A DNA stretch of 64,000 nucleotides from Psychromonas arctica DSM 14288 (lineage in GTDB: Bacteria > Pseudomonadota > Gammaproteobacteria > Enterobacterales > Psychromonadaceae). The notes under the pieces were generated by a model, which did not search any database, was not told the origin of the DNA, and worked only from the letters and a program-made list of their open reading frames with translations. The stretch lies in NCBI RefSeq assembly GCF_000482725.1, contig NZ_KI519479.1, positions 129,706-193,705 of the forward strand. Reading direction: 5' to 3'. Below are positions 9,035 to 18,528 of this stretch, piece by piece; within the stretch, counting starts at the first letter, position 1, and each line of letters starts with the position of its first letter. The translations under genes and the position numbers were made by a program.

Positions 9035-10660
9035 ATGACTATCAATTTACGTTTAATTATTGGTTTTGGCGTCGTTCTTTTAATGATGTTAATTTTGACA
9101 GTTATCAGCACATTCCGCGTTAATTTTATCGATGCTAAGATCACCGAAATGACAGATGTTAATTCAGTTAAACAACGTTACGCTATTAATTTCCGTGGTA
9201 GTGTTCATGATCGTGCTATTGCCGTTCGAGATGTTGTGTTTGCAAGGACCGAAAGTGAACTGAATAACGATATTGCTAATATACAAAAACTGGATAAATT
9301 TTATCAAGTATCTGCAGTGGCGATGCGCTCACAAATGTCATCTGAACATGTTAGCGCAGAAGAAAAACGTATTTACACTTCAATTAATCAAATTGAACAG
9401 AAAACCATGCCGTTAATAGAGCAAGTGATCGCCGCTAAACAAAGTGGCAACCTTGCATTAGCAAATGATCTGTTATTGAATCAAGCGAGAGGCGCATTTG
9501 TTGAATGGCTTGGTATTATCAACGAATTTATTGATTATCAAGAAGCGGTGAATCAGCAGGCCACTAAAGAAGTCCGAGAAGTGGCAAGCTCATTTCAAAA
9601 TTGGATGATTATATTAACCAGCATTGCGATAGCGATCGGTTTAGCAGTTGCTTACCGAATTAGTTTCCAAGTGAGGCAATCAGTGGGCGGAGATCCTCAG
9701 GAAGCAGCTAAAGTTGTGGCCAGAATTTCAAAAGGAGATCTTACGGGACAGATCAACTCATGTTGTCCAAATAGCATGTTGGCATCGGTTGGTTTGATGC
9801 AACAGCAATTAAAAACAACTGTGAATAGCATTGTGGCTTCCTCGACAGAGTTATCTGAACGTGCAATATCAGTAACTGCTGGTTCTTTACAAGCATTAAA
9901 TGCTGCTGATAAACAAGTTGTGCAAACCAATCATGCTAAAGATGATTTGGACTTAATGAGTTACAGTATTCACAATGTCGTTGATACCGTGAAGCAAACT
10001 GAAAGTAATTCTCAAGCCACGGTAGAGCTATCAAAACGAGGCCGAGAAGCAGTTCAAAATGTTGCTACTGAAATTGAAAAAATTTCAAGTACTGTGAAAG
10101 CGACGGTGACACAAGTTAACGTATTACAAGAAAGAGCTCGTGAAATTGGCGAAATTATTAACGTTATTCGCGGTATTTCCGATCAAACTAATCTTTTAGC
10201 TTTAAATGCAGCTATTGAAGCTGCCCGAGCTGGTGAAACTGGTAGAGGTTTTGCGGTTGTTGCCGATGAAGTTCGCCAACTGGCATTAAGAACAGGTGAG
10301 GCAACGGGGGAAATTGAAACCATGATTAATCAAGTACAGGGCGATACTCAAGCCTCTGTTACGGCAATGGAAACAACGGTACCGCAAGTAGAAAAGGGCT
10401 TAACACTGACTCATCAAGCAAATGAGTTATTGAATGATATCCAACGCCAGGCTGATGATTCGTTAGTTAAAGTATTAGAGGTGGTAGGTGCAACCAATGA
10501 GCAGGTTGCTACTATTGATAATGTAGCCAAAGGCATGGAAGAGATCACCTTAATGTCTAGAGAAACCAGTGAAACACTTAAAAGCAATGTTAACCAAGCT
10601 GAATTACTTGAAAACCTAGCTAAACGTTTGAAAAAAGATACTGACTATTTCACCGTTTAA
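9035..10660 (+). CDS. methyl-accepting chemotaxis protein (4HB-type sensor)
   Basis: 541 aa. Membrane segment 1 is at about 8-28 and segment 2 at about 188-208. Between them is an all-helical periplasmic domain of about 160 residues, matching four-helix-bundle sensors. A HAMP-like segment follows, then the cytoplasmic signalling domain. The conserved hairpin tip reads [20 protein letters not shown], then [20 protein letters not shown], the CheA/CheW contact region. No C-terminal CheR-binding pentapeptide is visible. It should sense a small ligand and steer flagellar rotation; the ligand is unknown. Confidence 0.93.
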   Translation: MTINLRLIIGFGVVLLMMLILTVISTFRVNFIDAKITEMTDVNSVKQRYAINFRGSVHDRAIAVRDVVFARTESELNNDIANIQKLDKFYQVSAVAMRSQMSSEHVSAEEKRIYTSINQIEQKTMPLIEQVIAAKQSGNLALANDLLLNQARGAFVEWLGIINEFIDYQEAVNQQATKEVREVASSFQNWMIILTSIAIAIGLAVAYRISFQVRQSVGGDPQEAAKVVARISKGDLTGQINSCCPNSMLASVGLMQQQLKTTVNSIVASSTELSERAISVTAGSLQALNAADKQVVQTNHAKDDLDLMSYSIHNVVDTVKQTESNSQATVELSKRGREAVQNVATEIEKISSTVKATVTQVNVLQERAREIGEIINVIRGISDQTNLLALNAAIEAARAGETGRGFAVVADEVRQLALRTGEATGEIETMINQVQGDTQASVTAMETTVPQVEKGLTLTHQANELLNDIQRQADDSLVKVLEVVGATNEQVATIDNVAKGMEEITLMSRETSETLKSNVNQAELLENLAKRLKKDTDYFTV

Positions 10661-10919
10661 ATATATTTGAAGTGTAACTTCAGCAACACTTAAACGTAAA
10701 TCAGAGATAGCTTAAACAATACATAAACACAGCTAAGTGATGGTTTATAGTATCTCTATTGTACCTATTCGCATTAGCATCAAACTATGTTGCTAATCAT
10801 ATTGCTACCTATTGTTAATAGGCAAATGGAAAGGCTTCAAGTAATACTGACTACTGATGAGCGGCAACTGCTACTTATGAAACTGCTACTTATATTGCAA
10901 AGCACTCAGTTAAACATGT

Positions 10920-12281
10920 TTAAAATGAGGATGTTTGTAACATTTTATGTAAACGTTCTAGTGCAATGGGGCTCGCTTTTAAAGTTATGCGAACACCATC
11001 TTCATTGTATTGCTCATCAGTTACCTGCATTTTGCTGTGAATTTCACCCATAATACCGGTCGCGGTATAAGGAATACTAAAGCAAGCCGCACACATCTTT
11101 TTCTCTAAAAAGTTCTGAATTTCTTGATGCACCATGGCAACATCTTTTTTATCACGAGTGCTTATTTGTAACGCGTTTGGATATTGTGTTAATAAGGTTA
11201 ACTGCTGATCTTCAGTTAAACAATCCACTTTGTTCAAAAGTAATAATTTGTTACTAAAATCAACATCAAGTTCTGCAAGCACTTGGTCAACAACCGCTAA
11301 TTGTGATTCGAAAAGTGGATCCGATGCATCAACCACATACAGTAATAAAGAGGCTTCTTTGGCTTCCTCTAAAGTAGAGTGAAAAGACGCGACTAAATCA
11401 TGCGGTAATTTTTTAATAAAACCAACGGTATCGGAGATTAGAATTCGTGGTTGAGTCACTGGCTGTAAGGTTCTTACGGTAGTATCTAAAGTCGCAAAAA
11501 GCTTGTCTTCAACTAATACTTCAGAATCAGTAAGGGCTCGCATCAGAGAGGATTTCCCCGCATTCGTGTAACCAACTAATGCCACACATAATTGCTCGAT
11601 ACGGCCACTGCGTCGACCCTGCATCTCTTTTTGTAATTTCTTTAGTTCTTTCTTTAAGTCTGCAATTTTATCCCGAATACGACGACGGTTGATCTCAAAG
11701 GCTGTTTCACCTATCCAACGGCCTTTTTGGCGTTCTCGGTCTCCGCTATTTTCATCGCGTACTCGTGGTGTTAAATAATTAAGTCGTGCTATTTCTACTT
11801 GCAGTTTAGCTGTTCGAGTACGTGCATGTTTGCTGAAAATTTCGATGATGATACGCGTACGATCGTAAACCTCTACGCCTAATGCCGCCTCAACATTATG
11901 TAATTGATTCGGGCTCAATTCACAGTCAAATACAACGACATTGGCTTGTTTTTTTATATCGTCTGTTGCCAATAATTGGTTCAGTTCATCTTGGTCAAAA
12001 TCAATACTTTCCAACTCTCTCTGATCTTCATCGTCTTCTATCAACTCACTGTCGTTAGTTAATGAGGCAAGCTCTTCTAATTTCCCTGAGCCTAATACCG
12101 ATAACTTTTTAGTTGATTTTTGTCGTTGGGTTTTACTACCAACTACTTCAAAACCTAATGTATTTACTAGGCGCCCCAATTCAGATAAAGACTCATCAAC
12201 TTCTTGTTGGGTCACATCGGGTGTGCGGATCGCAATTAAAAGGGCGCGGGTAATGCTTTCATCTGAGGTAGTAATTGACAT
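10920..12281 (-). CDS. HflX-like GTPase, divergent paralogue
   Basis: 453 aa. The HflX N-terminal domain is recognisable (VYDRTRIIIEIFSKHARTRT, then LQVEIARLNYL). A long coiled coil (about 200-225) links it to a GTPase domain with G1 GYTNAGKSS (237-245), G3 DTVGF and G4 NKVD. The glycine-rich GGxGxRGPGExxxE motif of HflX is replaced by KGRWIGETAFE (186-196), and an acidic insert lies at about 77-105. HflX splits stalled ribosomes in other bacteria. This version keeps the GTPase but changes the motif near the nucleotide, so it is probably a paralogue with altered activity. The gene stands alone and is not next to hfq. Confidence 0.82.
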   Translation of the reverse strand: MSITTSDESITRALLIAIRTPDVTQQEVDESLSELGRLVNTLGFEVVGSKTQRQKSTKKLSVLGSGKLEELASLTNDSELIEDDEDQRELESIDFDQDELNQLLATDDIKKQANVVVFDCELSPNQLHNVEAALGVEVYDRTRIIIEIFSKHARTRTAKLQVEIARLNYLTPRVRDENSGDRERQKGRWIGETAFEINRRRIRDKIADLKKELKKLQKEMQGRRSGRIEQLCVALVGYTNAGKSSLMRALTDSEVLVEDKLFATLDTTVRTLQPVTQPRILISDTVGFIKKLPHDLVASFHSTLEEAKEASLLLYVVDASDPLFESQLAVVDQVLAELDVDFSNKLLLLNKVDCLTEDQQLTLLTQYPNALQISTRDKKDVAMVHQEIQNFLEKKMCAACFSIPYTATGIMGEIHSKMQVTDEQYNEDGVRITLKASPIALERLHKMLQTSSF

Positions 12282-12646
12282 GGAATGCTCATGACTTAAG
12301 GAGTTATAGTCACTATCCTACGCTGTTGTGTGGTGCAGTTATATTAATTTCGAGTATTGCTGTTGCTATTGACTAAAATGAAAAAATGAATGGCTATTTT
12401 GCTGATAGGGAATAAAAATAGCAGTGTAACAGTGTAGTGCGCTATAAAGCCCAGTACTTTGTAGAAAAGTACTCTATAGAAAAGTAATCTGGGAGAAAAA
12501 TGATGTAAAAGGAAAGTACTATCAAGATCTTCATTGATAGTACTTAATTTCATTGCTAGTGGTTAGTATGGGCTTGCGCTAATATTTTAAACTAATCGCG
12601 ATAGAGCAACAGGAGCTTTGCATTAGCAGCGATTAACTTGTGAACG
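12282..12646. other. intergenic, 365 bp
   Basis: Lies between two minus-strand genes and holds the strong hairpin at 12514-12545. A 69-codon minus-strand frame (12344-12553) overlaps this hairpin and has no family resemblance, so it was not called. Confidence 0.5.
12514..12545 (-). terminator. hairpin downstream of the BCCT transporter gene
   Basis: AAGTACTATCAA (12514-12525) pairs perfectly with TTGATAGTACTT (12534-12545) over an 8-nt loop. On the minus strand a T-rich tail follows. It lies about 100 nt past the BCCT stop codon. Confidence 0.6.
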
Positions 12647-14227
12647 TTACTTGTATAAAGCACGTTCACTATTTAAGCCTTTGATCAGACTCACACACAT
12701 AATTAACAATACAAAAGTAAATGGTAAAGCCGTTGCGACAACTCCTGACTGTAATGCCTGCAGCGCTTCTTTACCACCAATCCACAGCATCACCGCGGCA
12801 ATAGCACCTTCAGTTGTTGCCCAGAAAATACGTTGTGGCACCGGTGCATCAATTTTACCGCCAGCAGTAATGCTATCGATAACTAAGGAACCAGAATCAG
12901 AAGAGGTGACAAAGAAGATCAGAATCAATACAATTGATAATACAGAAATGGCATCACCAAAAGGTAACGAGTCATAGACATGGAATAAAGTTAATGAGAT
13001 ATCTGTTAAACCGTTAGCACCTAATTCACCGACTTTGTTAATCACTTGATCAATAGCAATACCACCAAAAATAGCCATCCAAATAATGGTCATAAATGTC
13101 GGCACAAAAATCACGCAAAATAGAAATTGACGAACAGTACGGCCTTTAGAAATACGGGCGATAAACATACCAACAAATGGTGACCATGAAATCCACCAAG
13201 CCCAGTAGAAGACAGTCCAGCCTTGCATCCAGGTCGTATCATCACGACCGTGCGGATTACTTAATGCAATAATATTCTCAGCATAAGCGATAAAGGTGTC
13301 TGGTATAGTCACAACAATAATATCGAAACCAACATAGGCAACAAATAAAAGCAGTGCAAATGCAAACATCATATTGATATTACTCAGTACTTTTACACCG
13401 CCTTCGATACCACGAATAATCGATAAAATTGCAATAAAAGTAACAAAAGCAATCACAATGAATTGCATGCCAAGGCCGCCATCGGTACCAAATACATGGT
13501 TGATACCACTAGTTGCTTGTTGCGCTCCTAATCCTAAGGACGTGGCTAAACCGAATAAGGTTGCTAATACAGCAAGAATATCGACAATATGCCCTAACCA
13601 ACCCCATGCTCTATCACCAAATATAGGGAAGAAGACAGAACGAATGGATAAAGGGAGGCCTTTATTGTAAGCAAAAAAGGCTAACGATAATGCGACAATT
13701 GCATAGATAGCCCAGCCGTGAATACCCCAATGGAAAATGGTTGCACCCATCGCGAGAGATCTCGCTTCAGGCGTATAAGGTTCGACGTTAAATGGCGTTC
13801 CCCACCAATCAGTAAAGTAAGCCGTTGGTTCAGCAACTCCCCAAAAAAGGAGACCTATACCCATCCCTGCCGCAAATAACATGGCTAACCATGAAGGTGT
13901 TGAGTATTCGGATTTAGCGTCTTTACCGCCAATGCGAATTTTACCTAATGGAGAAACCATTAGTACTAATGAGAAGAGTAAGAAGAAGTTAGTCGCCCAC
14001 ATAAAGAGCACATCAAATTCTTTCATAATGCTATTTTTAACACTATTTAATGCTTCTTTAGCGGTGCCTGGTTCGACAAGTAAAGTCATTGCAATGAATA
14101 GGAAAATAAGCCCTGCACTGGTACCAAAAACAGGGTTATGAATATCAAATCCCCATTTTTGAAGGTTATCTTGACCGACCTGATAGTCAGTTGTCTCGAT
14201 ACTGTATTTTTGTTGTTGATTATCCAT
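12647..14227 (-). CDS. BCCT-family betaine/choline/carnitine transporter
   Basis: 526 aa with about 12 hydrophobic helices. The family hallmarks are GMGIGLLFWGVAEPTAYF near residue 120 and the tryptophan-rich VFYWAWWISWSPFVGMFIAR in helix 8, whose aromatic box binds trimethylammonium groups in this family. It should import a betaine-type osmolyte or choline with sodium or protons through the inner membrane. The C-terminal tail is short, so it lacks the long regulatory tail of osmosensing BetP types. The exact substrate is not determinable. The ProXWV system at 60-63 kb would be a second betaine route. Confidence 0.92.
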   Translation of the reverse strand: MDNQQQKYSIETTDYQVGQDNLQKWGFDIHNPVFGTSAGLIFLFIAMTLLVEPGTAKEALNSVKNSIMKEFDVLFMWATNFFLLFSLVLMVSPLGKIRIGGKDAKSEYSTPSWLAMLFAAGMGIGLLFWGVAEPTAYFTDWWGTPFNVEPYTPEARSLAMGATIFHWGIHGWAIYAIVALSLAFFAYNKGLPLSIRSVFFPIFGDRAWGWLGHIVDILAVLATLFGLATSLGLGAQQATSGINHVFGTDGGLGMQFIVIAFVTFIAILSIIRGIEGGVKVLSNINMMFAFALLLFVAYVGFDIIVVTIPDTFIAYAENIIALSNPHGRDDTTWMQGWTVFYWAWWISWSPFVGMFIARISKGRTVRQFLFCVIFVPTFMTIIWMAIFGGIAIDQVINKVGELGANGLTDISLTLFHVYDSLPFGDAISVLSIVLILIFFVTSSDSGSLVIDSITAGGKIDAPVPQRIFWATTEGAIAAVMLWIGGKEALQALQSGVVATALPFTFVLLIMCVSLIKGLNSERALYK

Positions 14228-14708
14228 AATATTTTTTACTGTGTGCCTTAAAAACAGCGGTTAATTAGAAAGTAAATATAACGATCACGTATTTATTAAT
14301 CGTTATTAAGCAGGTTATAAATTAAATAACAGTGCTTAATCATTTACTATTAGCAGACCCAAGTGTTCACTGTGGTGTCAGAGAGCGATAGTACAATGTA
14401 ATGATTAAATGGCTAACTTATTTTGACTTATTCTTTTAACGTTTAATACTAAAGTGGGTTTGCATGATCAATAACTGCCTCTTTATGAGTTGTAAATGCT
14501 AACTCGCAGTCGATAAACAACGCAAGGGGACGATAAGCTATTCAATGACTACACGCCACTGCCAATTAAGTGAATGTTAATTCGTCATCTAATACCCAAC
14601 AGTCATAATCGAATACCCATAACCAAAAACTAAAATCCCAAGAACCAAAAAAACAATACTAAATTGTTCCTTCATGTAGGTAATTAATAAATTGATTAAA
14701 AAAGTTGT
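14228..14708. other. intergenic, 481 bp
   Basis: Upstream region of the BCCT gene and 3' end of the small-protein operon. No gene, repeat or clear terminator was recognised. Confidence 0.5.
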
Positions 14709-14954
14709 TTATAGCTTCATTAACAGTTGTATTAAACTGGGTAACATTGATTTAGACGATGTATTGGGTTGGCTAACCATACCCTTTGCAAAACCGGCAC
14801 CAAAGGAAGCCATCAGACCTTGTTTTGAGGCTAATAACGTATTGACATTATCTTTGGCGTCTAGGGTGGCTTGCTTATCTAAAATGCATGCGTTGAGATA
14901 CTCTTGTTGTGTTTGCTGTACTGCATTTATTTCATCTTGAATAATAAATTTCAT
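14709..14954 (-). CDS. small hypothetical protein, third gene of a yqjD/yqjE-type operon
   Basis: 81 aa with an AGGTAAAG ribosome site. It begins with a helical, Gln-rich segment and has a small glycine/alanine region (SFGAGFAKGMV, about 50-60). The two genes upstream on the same strand are of the YqjD and YqjE type; in E. coli that pair is followed by yqjK, a similarly small protein. This may be the positional equivalent, but sequence similarity is too weak to name it. Confidence 0.5.
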   Translation of the reverse strand: MKFIIQDEINAVQQTQQEYLNACILDKQATLDAKDNVNTLLASKQGLMASFGAGFAKGMVSQPNTSSKSMLPSLIQLLMKL

Positions 14955-15122
14955 ACTCTTTACCTGCTATCTTTTACTCGTTATGAGTTAAGCTCTTTTA
15001 TCTGATAAGCGTTAGATGTTGCGCACGGTTCACTAATACTGGTTACTTATTAGTTGTTATTCATTAGTAGTTAACTAGTACGAGTAACTTGTTAGCTGTT
15101 AATTATGATTAGTTGCTAGTAG

Positions 15123-15545
15123 CTAGGTGTTTTCACTTATTACTTCAGTGATCGTTGAACGGAATCCAACTAATTTCCATATGCTTTTCAATTGCTTAAA
15201 CAACCACCATGCTAATCCAGCATTGATTATTAATAACAATATAATAGGGACGCTTAGGGACAAACTCATATGGTAAATGAGTAAACCAAGCCCGATGTTT
15301 AATAGCATCCATACCATTGCTGTAATCACTACTAAGGTTAAGCTAATAGCAAATGATAATAAAATAGCGCTGAGGCTAAGTTTAGCCTCAGCAACAACTA
15401 AATTTTTTGAGGCGATTAGCTTGATTATTTTACTGCCTAATAGTGTCTCTAAACTGTCGAATGTCTTTTTAAATGACGCTGATTGTTCATCAACGTCACT
15501 ATTAGGTTGTTGTTCAAACGTGTCATTTTGCTCTGGAATATCCAT
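15123..15545 (-). CDS. phage-holin-like membrane protein (YqjE type)
   Basis: 140 aa. A polar N-terminus and an amphipathic region are followed by two membrane helices (about 58-87 and 97-117) separated by a very short turn. This is the pattern of the YqjE/holin-superfamily-III-like proteins. It lies 17 nt after a DUF883 gene, as in E. coli yqjD-yqjE. Function unknown; these operons respond to stress and stationary phase in E. coli. Confidence 0.75.
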   Translation of the reverse strand: MDIPEQNDTFEQQPNSDVDEQSASFKKTFDSLETLLGSKIIKLIASKNLVVAEAKLSLSAILLSFAISLTLVVITAMVWMLLNIGLGLLIYHMSLSLSVPIILLLIINAGLAWWLFKQLKSIWKLVGFRSTITEVISENT

Positions 15546-15562
15546 GCTAATCTACGCCTCGA

Positions 15563-15877
15563 TTATTTTCTTTTTAATAGTGATGAAACTAGCATTCCTA
15601 CTGTAAATGCAATACCTGCGGTCGCGATAGGGTTTTCACTTGCGTATTTTTTAACCGCCGACTGATTCCATTTATCTTCTATTTCACTTTGTTTCTTCGC
15701 TAATGTTTCTGAACTGCTGTGCGCGGTTTCGCGAATGGTTTCTTCTGCCGAACCCACTTTATCCGCTAAGGTATCCACTGAATCATGTAAAGTATCTTGT
15801 AACTTATCAGTAACTGGGTGATCTTCGTTTAATGTGTTTTTTAAATCAGCTTTAATTGCTTGTTTTGACTGTGCCAT
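15563..15877 (-). CDS. DUF883 family protein (YqjD/ElaB type)
   Basis: 104 aa. A long amphipathic helix of coiled-coil type (about 1-75) ends in one C-terminal membrane segment (NPIATAGIAFTVGMLVSSLL, 81-100) followed by KRK. In E. coli, YqjD and ElaB are tail-anchored inner-membrane proteins that bind ribosomes in stationary phase. The start has a GAGGA site. First gene of a three-gene operon. Confidence 0.85.
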   Translation of the reverse strand: MAQSKQAIKADLKNTLNEDHPVTDKLQDTLHDSVDTLADKVGSAEETIRETAHSSSETLAKKQSEIEDKWNQSAVKKYASENPIATAGIAFTVGMLVSSLLKRK

Positions 15878-16081
15878 TTTTATTTTCCTCTTCAGTTATT
15901 GAAATATACAATATTGATTGTTTTATAATGTGTTCAATAAGGTAGTAGCAACTATCAGGCCGGATTTTTATCTTTTATTTATCAATTACTTATGGTTTTT
16001 ATGAAGATTTTTGGGGTATTGTCAGTGTAATTTTTTCAGTATGATATTGTAAGATTTTCAAAAGCAAAATGAAGTTAGCTA

Positions 16082-16530
16082 TTAGGTAAAGCTAATTTAG
16101 ACCAATTTGCGACTGGGCTTGTTGGTGTGCGTAGCCCATGGGGGCGGTTAAAAATAGTTTTAATCCTGATTATATTTCTGGTGGTTCAAACCCTGGCAGC
16201 GCGATTGCTGTTGCTAATGGTAACGTGAGTTTCTCATTAGGTACGGATACGGTAGGGTCAGCTCGAGTGCCCGCTGCACTGAATAATATTGTAGGCTTAA
16301 AAGCGACCAAAGGATTATTGAGTTGTACAGTTGTTGTACCTGCATGTAAAAGTTTAGATTGTGTGACTTTATTAACGAATACGGTTGATGAGCTTAACCA
16401 GTTGTTAGCTATTACTGTTCAGCAAGGTAACAGTTGGGTCACTCGTTTTATTTGTGAAGGTTATGCAGTTAATGACGCGATCAATATTAGTGATTTAGGT
16501 AGTTGGCGTGCTTATGTTGCCTCAACGTAA
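16082..16530 (+). pseudogene. allophanate hydrolase (AtzF type) relic
   Basis: Fragments of one amidase-family enzyme survive in order. From 16082, [20 protein letters not shown] is readable, with a TAG two codons before it. A run of five G at 16139-16144 needs one more G to join this frame to the next, [14 protein letters not shown] and [20 protein letters not shown]. Then come [12 protein letters not shown], typical of allophanate hydrolases, and after a large internal deletion the typical C-terminal end [20 protein letters not shown]. The full enzyme is about 600 aa, so most of it is gone. The signature also has Asn-Pro where serines are usual. No urea carboxylase gene is nearby. A terminator still follows at 16632. 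Confidence 0.85.
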
Positions 16531-16631
16531 AGATTAAATTAGCTTTAGAAGACGTTTCAATTAGTTACCTTTAATCACCTAATGTTACTCGTCATTTATT
16601 ACTATTATTACTATTAATTCTATTTGTCATT

Positions 16632-16670
16632 AAAAAGGCTAGGAGTAGAGCTGCAACCTAGCCTTTTCTT
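16632..16670 (+). terminator. rho-independent terminator
   Basis: AAAAGGCTAGG (16633-16643) pairs with CCTAGCCTTTT (16657-16667), followed by TCTT. It is the surviving terminator of the allophanate hydrolase relic. Confidence 0.75.
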
Positions 16671-16878
16671 ATTATTCCTTAAACCTGTTTTTTATTCGCC
16701 TCATTATTATTAGCCTCATCACTTATTAATTATTCATTAATAATAATTGATGAACGGGTGTCGAAAATAACTTACTTCAAATAAATTCATGATTTCTATC
16801 CCACCTAACTCAACCTATTACTTTTTAATCACACCAGATTCCCCCTTAATAATTATTTGAACAGAGTTGAAACATGCT

Positions 16879-16927
16879 TGTTCAATGTTCAATGTTCAAT
16901 GTTCAATGTTCAATGTTCAATGTTCAA
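16879..16927. repeat. 7-bp tandem repeat, 7 copies
   Basis: Unit TGTTCAA repeated seven times without error. It lies about 580 bp upstream of the TRAP operon. Probably slippage-generated. Confidence 0.95.
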
Positions 16928-17503
16928 TGCTACTTGTTAATTAAATATGGGGCGTTGATTTTAGAGAGTTAAAAACAAAGTGTGAAACCTGACTATAATC
17001 AACTTGCTGGTTCGCTATATTTCCCTTTTAAGTGCCAGTTAATATTATTGTTTTTACGGCTAGTTGTAATACAACTAATCCTTATGTGTTGGTTTTTATG
17101 ATAATTTTATTAAATGTAATTATGTTGTATCTAAATTAACGGTTGTTTAAAAGGCAGTCGATCAATTAATCGTTTACATATCACAAGAATATGTAAGTTG
17201 TTGTTTTTTATCTATTTACCCTGTGTTTATTATTGTTATTTTTTAAACGTTATTTTCGCTGAGTTATAAAAAACAAGCGAACAGTGATTAAGATCTAACT
17301 TTCAGATGACTAAGCGTGACCTATGTCATGTTGAAATATTTTCTTATTGTAATACTTAATGGGCTTTGTAAAATGCATTCATTGTTAATGAACACCGATA
17401 CATTTTTAACAAAAATTTTTACCAAACATCGCAGTTGTAGCACATTTTCTTGATTGGAATGACGATTGCAAAAATTAATATTTTTAATAAGGAAGTGAAA
17501 ATA

Positions 17504-18460
17504 ATGAAAAAGATCTTATTACCTTTAGTAGCTACATTGCTACTTGCACCAAGTGCATATGCTAAGACACTAAACTTGGGGCATGCTATGTCTCTAGAAA
17601 GTGCCGCTCACCAAGGCATGGTTATCATGGCTGAGAAAGTTAAAGAAAAATCTGATGGCGACCTTACTATTAAGATTTTCCCAAATGGACAACTTGGTTC
17701 TGAACGTGATCAGGCTGAGCAAGTAGTAACGGGAGCTATCGATATGGCTAAAATCAACGGTGGTTTAGCAGAATCTTTCGAACCCACTTTTAAAGTTAAT
17801 GCGCTACCTTTCTTATTTCGTGATGTTCCACACATGAGAAAATTCATGAGAAGTGAAGCAGCACAAGAGATGTTAGTTTCAAGCGAAGGAAAAGGTTTCA
17901 TTGGTCTTACTTTTTATGATTCAGGTACACGTAGCTTCTACGCTAAAAAACCAATTAACTCTCCAGCAGATCTAGCCGGCATGAAAGTACGTGTTCCAGG
18001 GTCTCCAACTATGATGGAAATGGTTAATTTATTAGGCGGTAAAGCAACACCTGTACCATTCAATGAAGTTTACACTGCTTTGCAACAGGGTGTAATTGAC
18101 GGAGCAGAAAATAATATTTCTAGCTTAGTTGAAATGAAGCATAGTGAAGTTGCTAAATTTTACTCTATGGATCAGCATATGATGACCCCTGATGTGATTA
18201 TCATTTCAGAAAATAAATGGAATTCATTAACAGCTGCAGAGCAAAAAATATTAAAAGAAGCAGCTGCAGAATCTCTTGAAGAACAGATCAAAATCTGGGA
18301 CGAAACGGATAACATGAACAAAGCGAAAGGCATCAAAGAAGGCGTAACATTTATCGAAGTTGATAAAGCCCCTTTCCGCGCAGCTGTTAAACCAATGATC
18401 GATGAAGCTAAAAAAGATTCTAAATTAGCGTACTTCATTGATAAAATTGAAGCACTTTAA
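17504..18460 (+). CDS. dctP: TRAP transporter solute-binding protein (DctP family)
   Basis: 318 aa from ATG 17504, which has an AAGGAAGTGA site and starts a clean signal peptide (MKKILLPLVATLLLAPSAYA, 1-20). An in-frame ATG at 17450 would bury the signal and is unlikely. The DctP fold is evident: QLGSERDQAEQVVTGAIDMA, then GTRSFYAKKPINSPADLAGM, then KVRVPGSP with the family arginine that clamps the substrate carboxylate, and NEVYTALQQGVIDGAE. It should bind an organic acid in the periplasm and deliver it to the two permease subunits encoded next. The exact acid is unknown. A perfect stem-loop separates it from the permease genes. Confidence 0.93.
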   Translation: MKKILLPLVATLLLAPSAYAKTLNLGHAMSLESAAHQGMVIMAEKVKEKSDGDLTIKIFPNGQLGSERDQAEQVVTGAIDMAKINGGLAESFEPTFKVNALPFLFRDVPHMRKFMRSEAAQEMLVSSEGKGFIGLTFYDSGTRSFYAKKPINSPADLAGMKVRVPGSPTMMEMVNLLGGKATPVPFNEVYTALQQGVIDGAENNISSLVEMKHSEVAKFYSMDQHMMTPDVIIISENKWNSLTAAEQKILKEAAAESLEEQIKIWDETDNMNKAKGIKEGVTFIEVDKAPFRAAVKPMIDEAKKDSKLAYFIDKIEAL

Positions 18461-18481
18461 ATAAGTATTAGTAAAAATATA

Positions 18482-18510
18482 ATTTTGCCCTAGCCTTGCT
18501 AGGGCAAAAT
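18482..18510 (+). terminator. perfect stem-loop between dctP and dctQ
   Basis: A 13-bp perfect stem (18482-18494 with 18498-18510, core GCCCTAGC/GCTAGGGC) with a 3-nt loop and A/T flanks. It lies 20 nt after the dctP stop and 18 nt before dctQ. It would stop or stall part of the transcripts or protect the dctP message, giving more binding protein than permease. Confidence 0.8.
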
Positions 18511-18528
18511 CCTTCGAGGTATAACTAC

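Larger units (their letters stand above)
16531..17503. other. intergenic, 973 bp, upstream of the TRAP operon
   Basis: Holds the terminator of the relic gene (16632-16670) and a 7-bp tandem repeat (16879-16927). The remaining 570 bp are AT-rich and should include the TRAP operon promoter. No further gene seen. A short upstream frame joined to dctP (17450) was set aside in favour of the ATG at 17504. Confidence 0.5.

Noticed and set aside
10787..11053. 88-aa plus-strand frame
   Set aside because: Mostly antisense to the end of the HflX-like gene, with codon use unlike the neighbours.
12344..12553. 69-aa minus-strand frame between hflX-like and BCCT genes
   Set aside because: Spans the BCCT terminator hairpin and has no family resemblance.
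13374..13670. Plus-strand frames opposite the BCCT gene
   Set aside because: Antisense shadows of a clearly coding transporter gene.
16138..16530. Open frame as a genuine 130-aa amidase
   Set aside because: The homology continues upstream in another frame and the C-terminal end is joined after a large deletion, so it is a relic.
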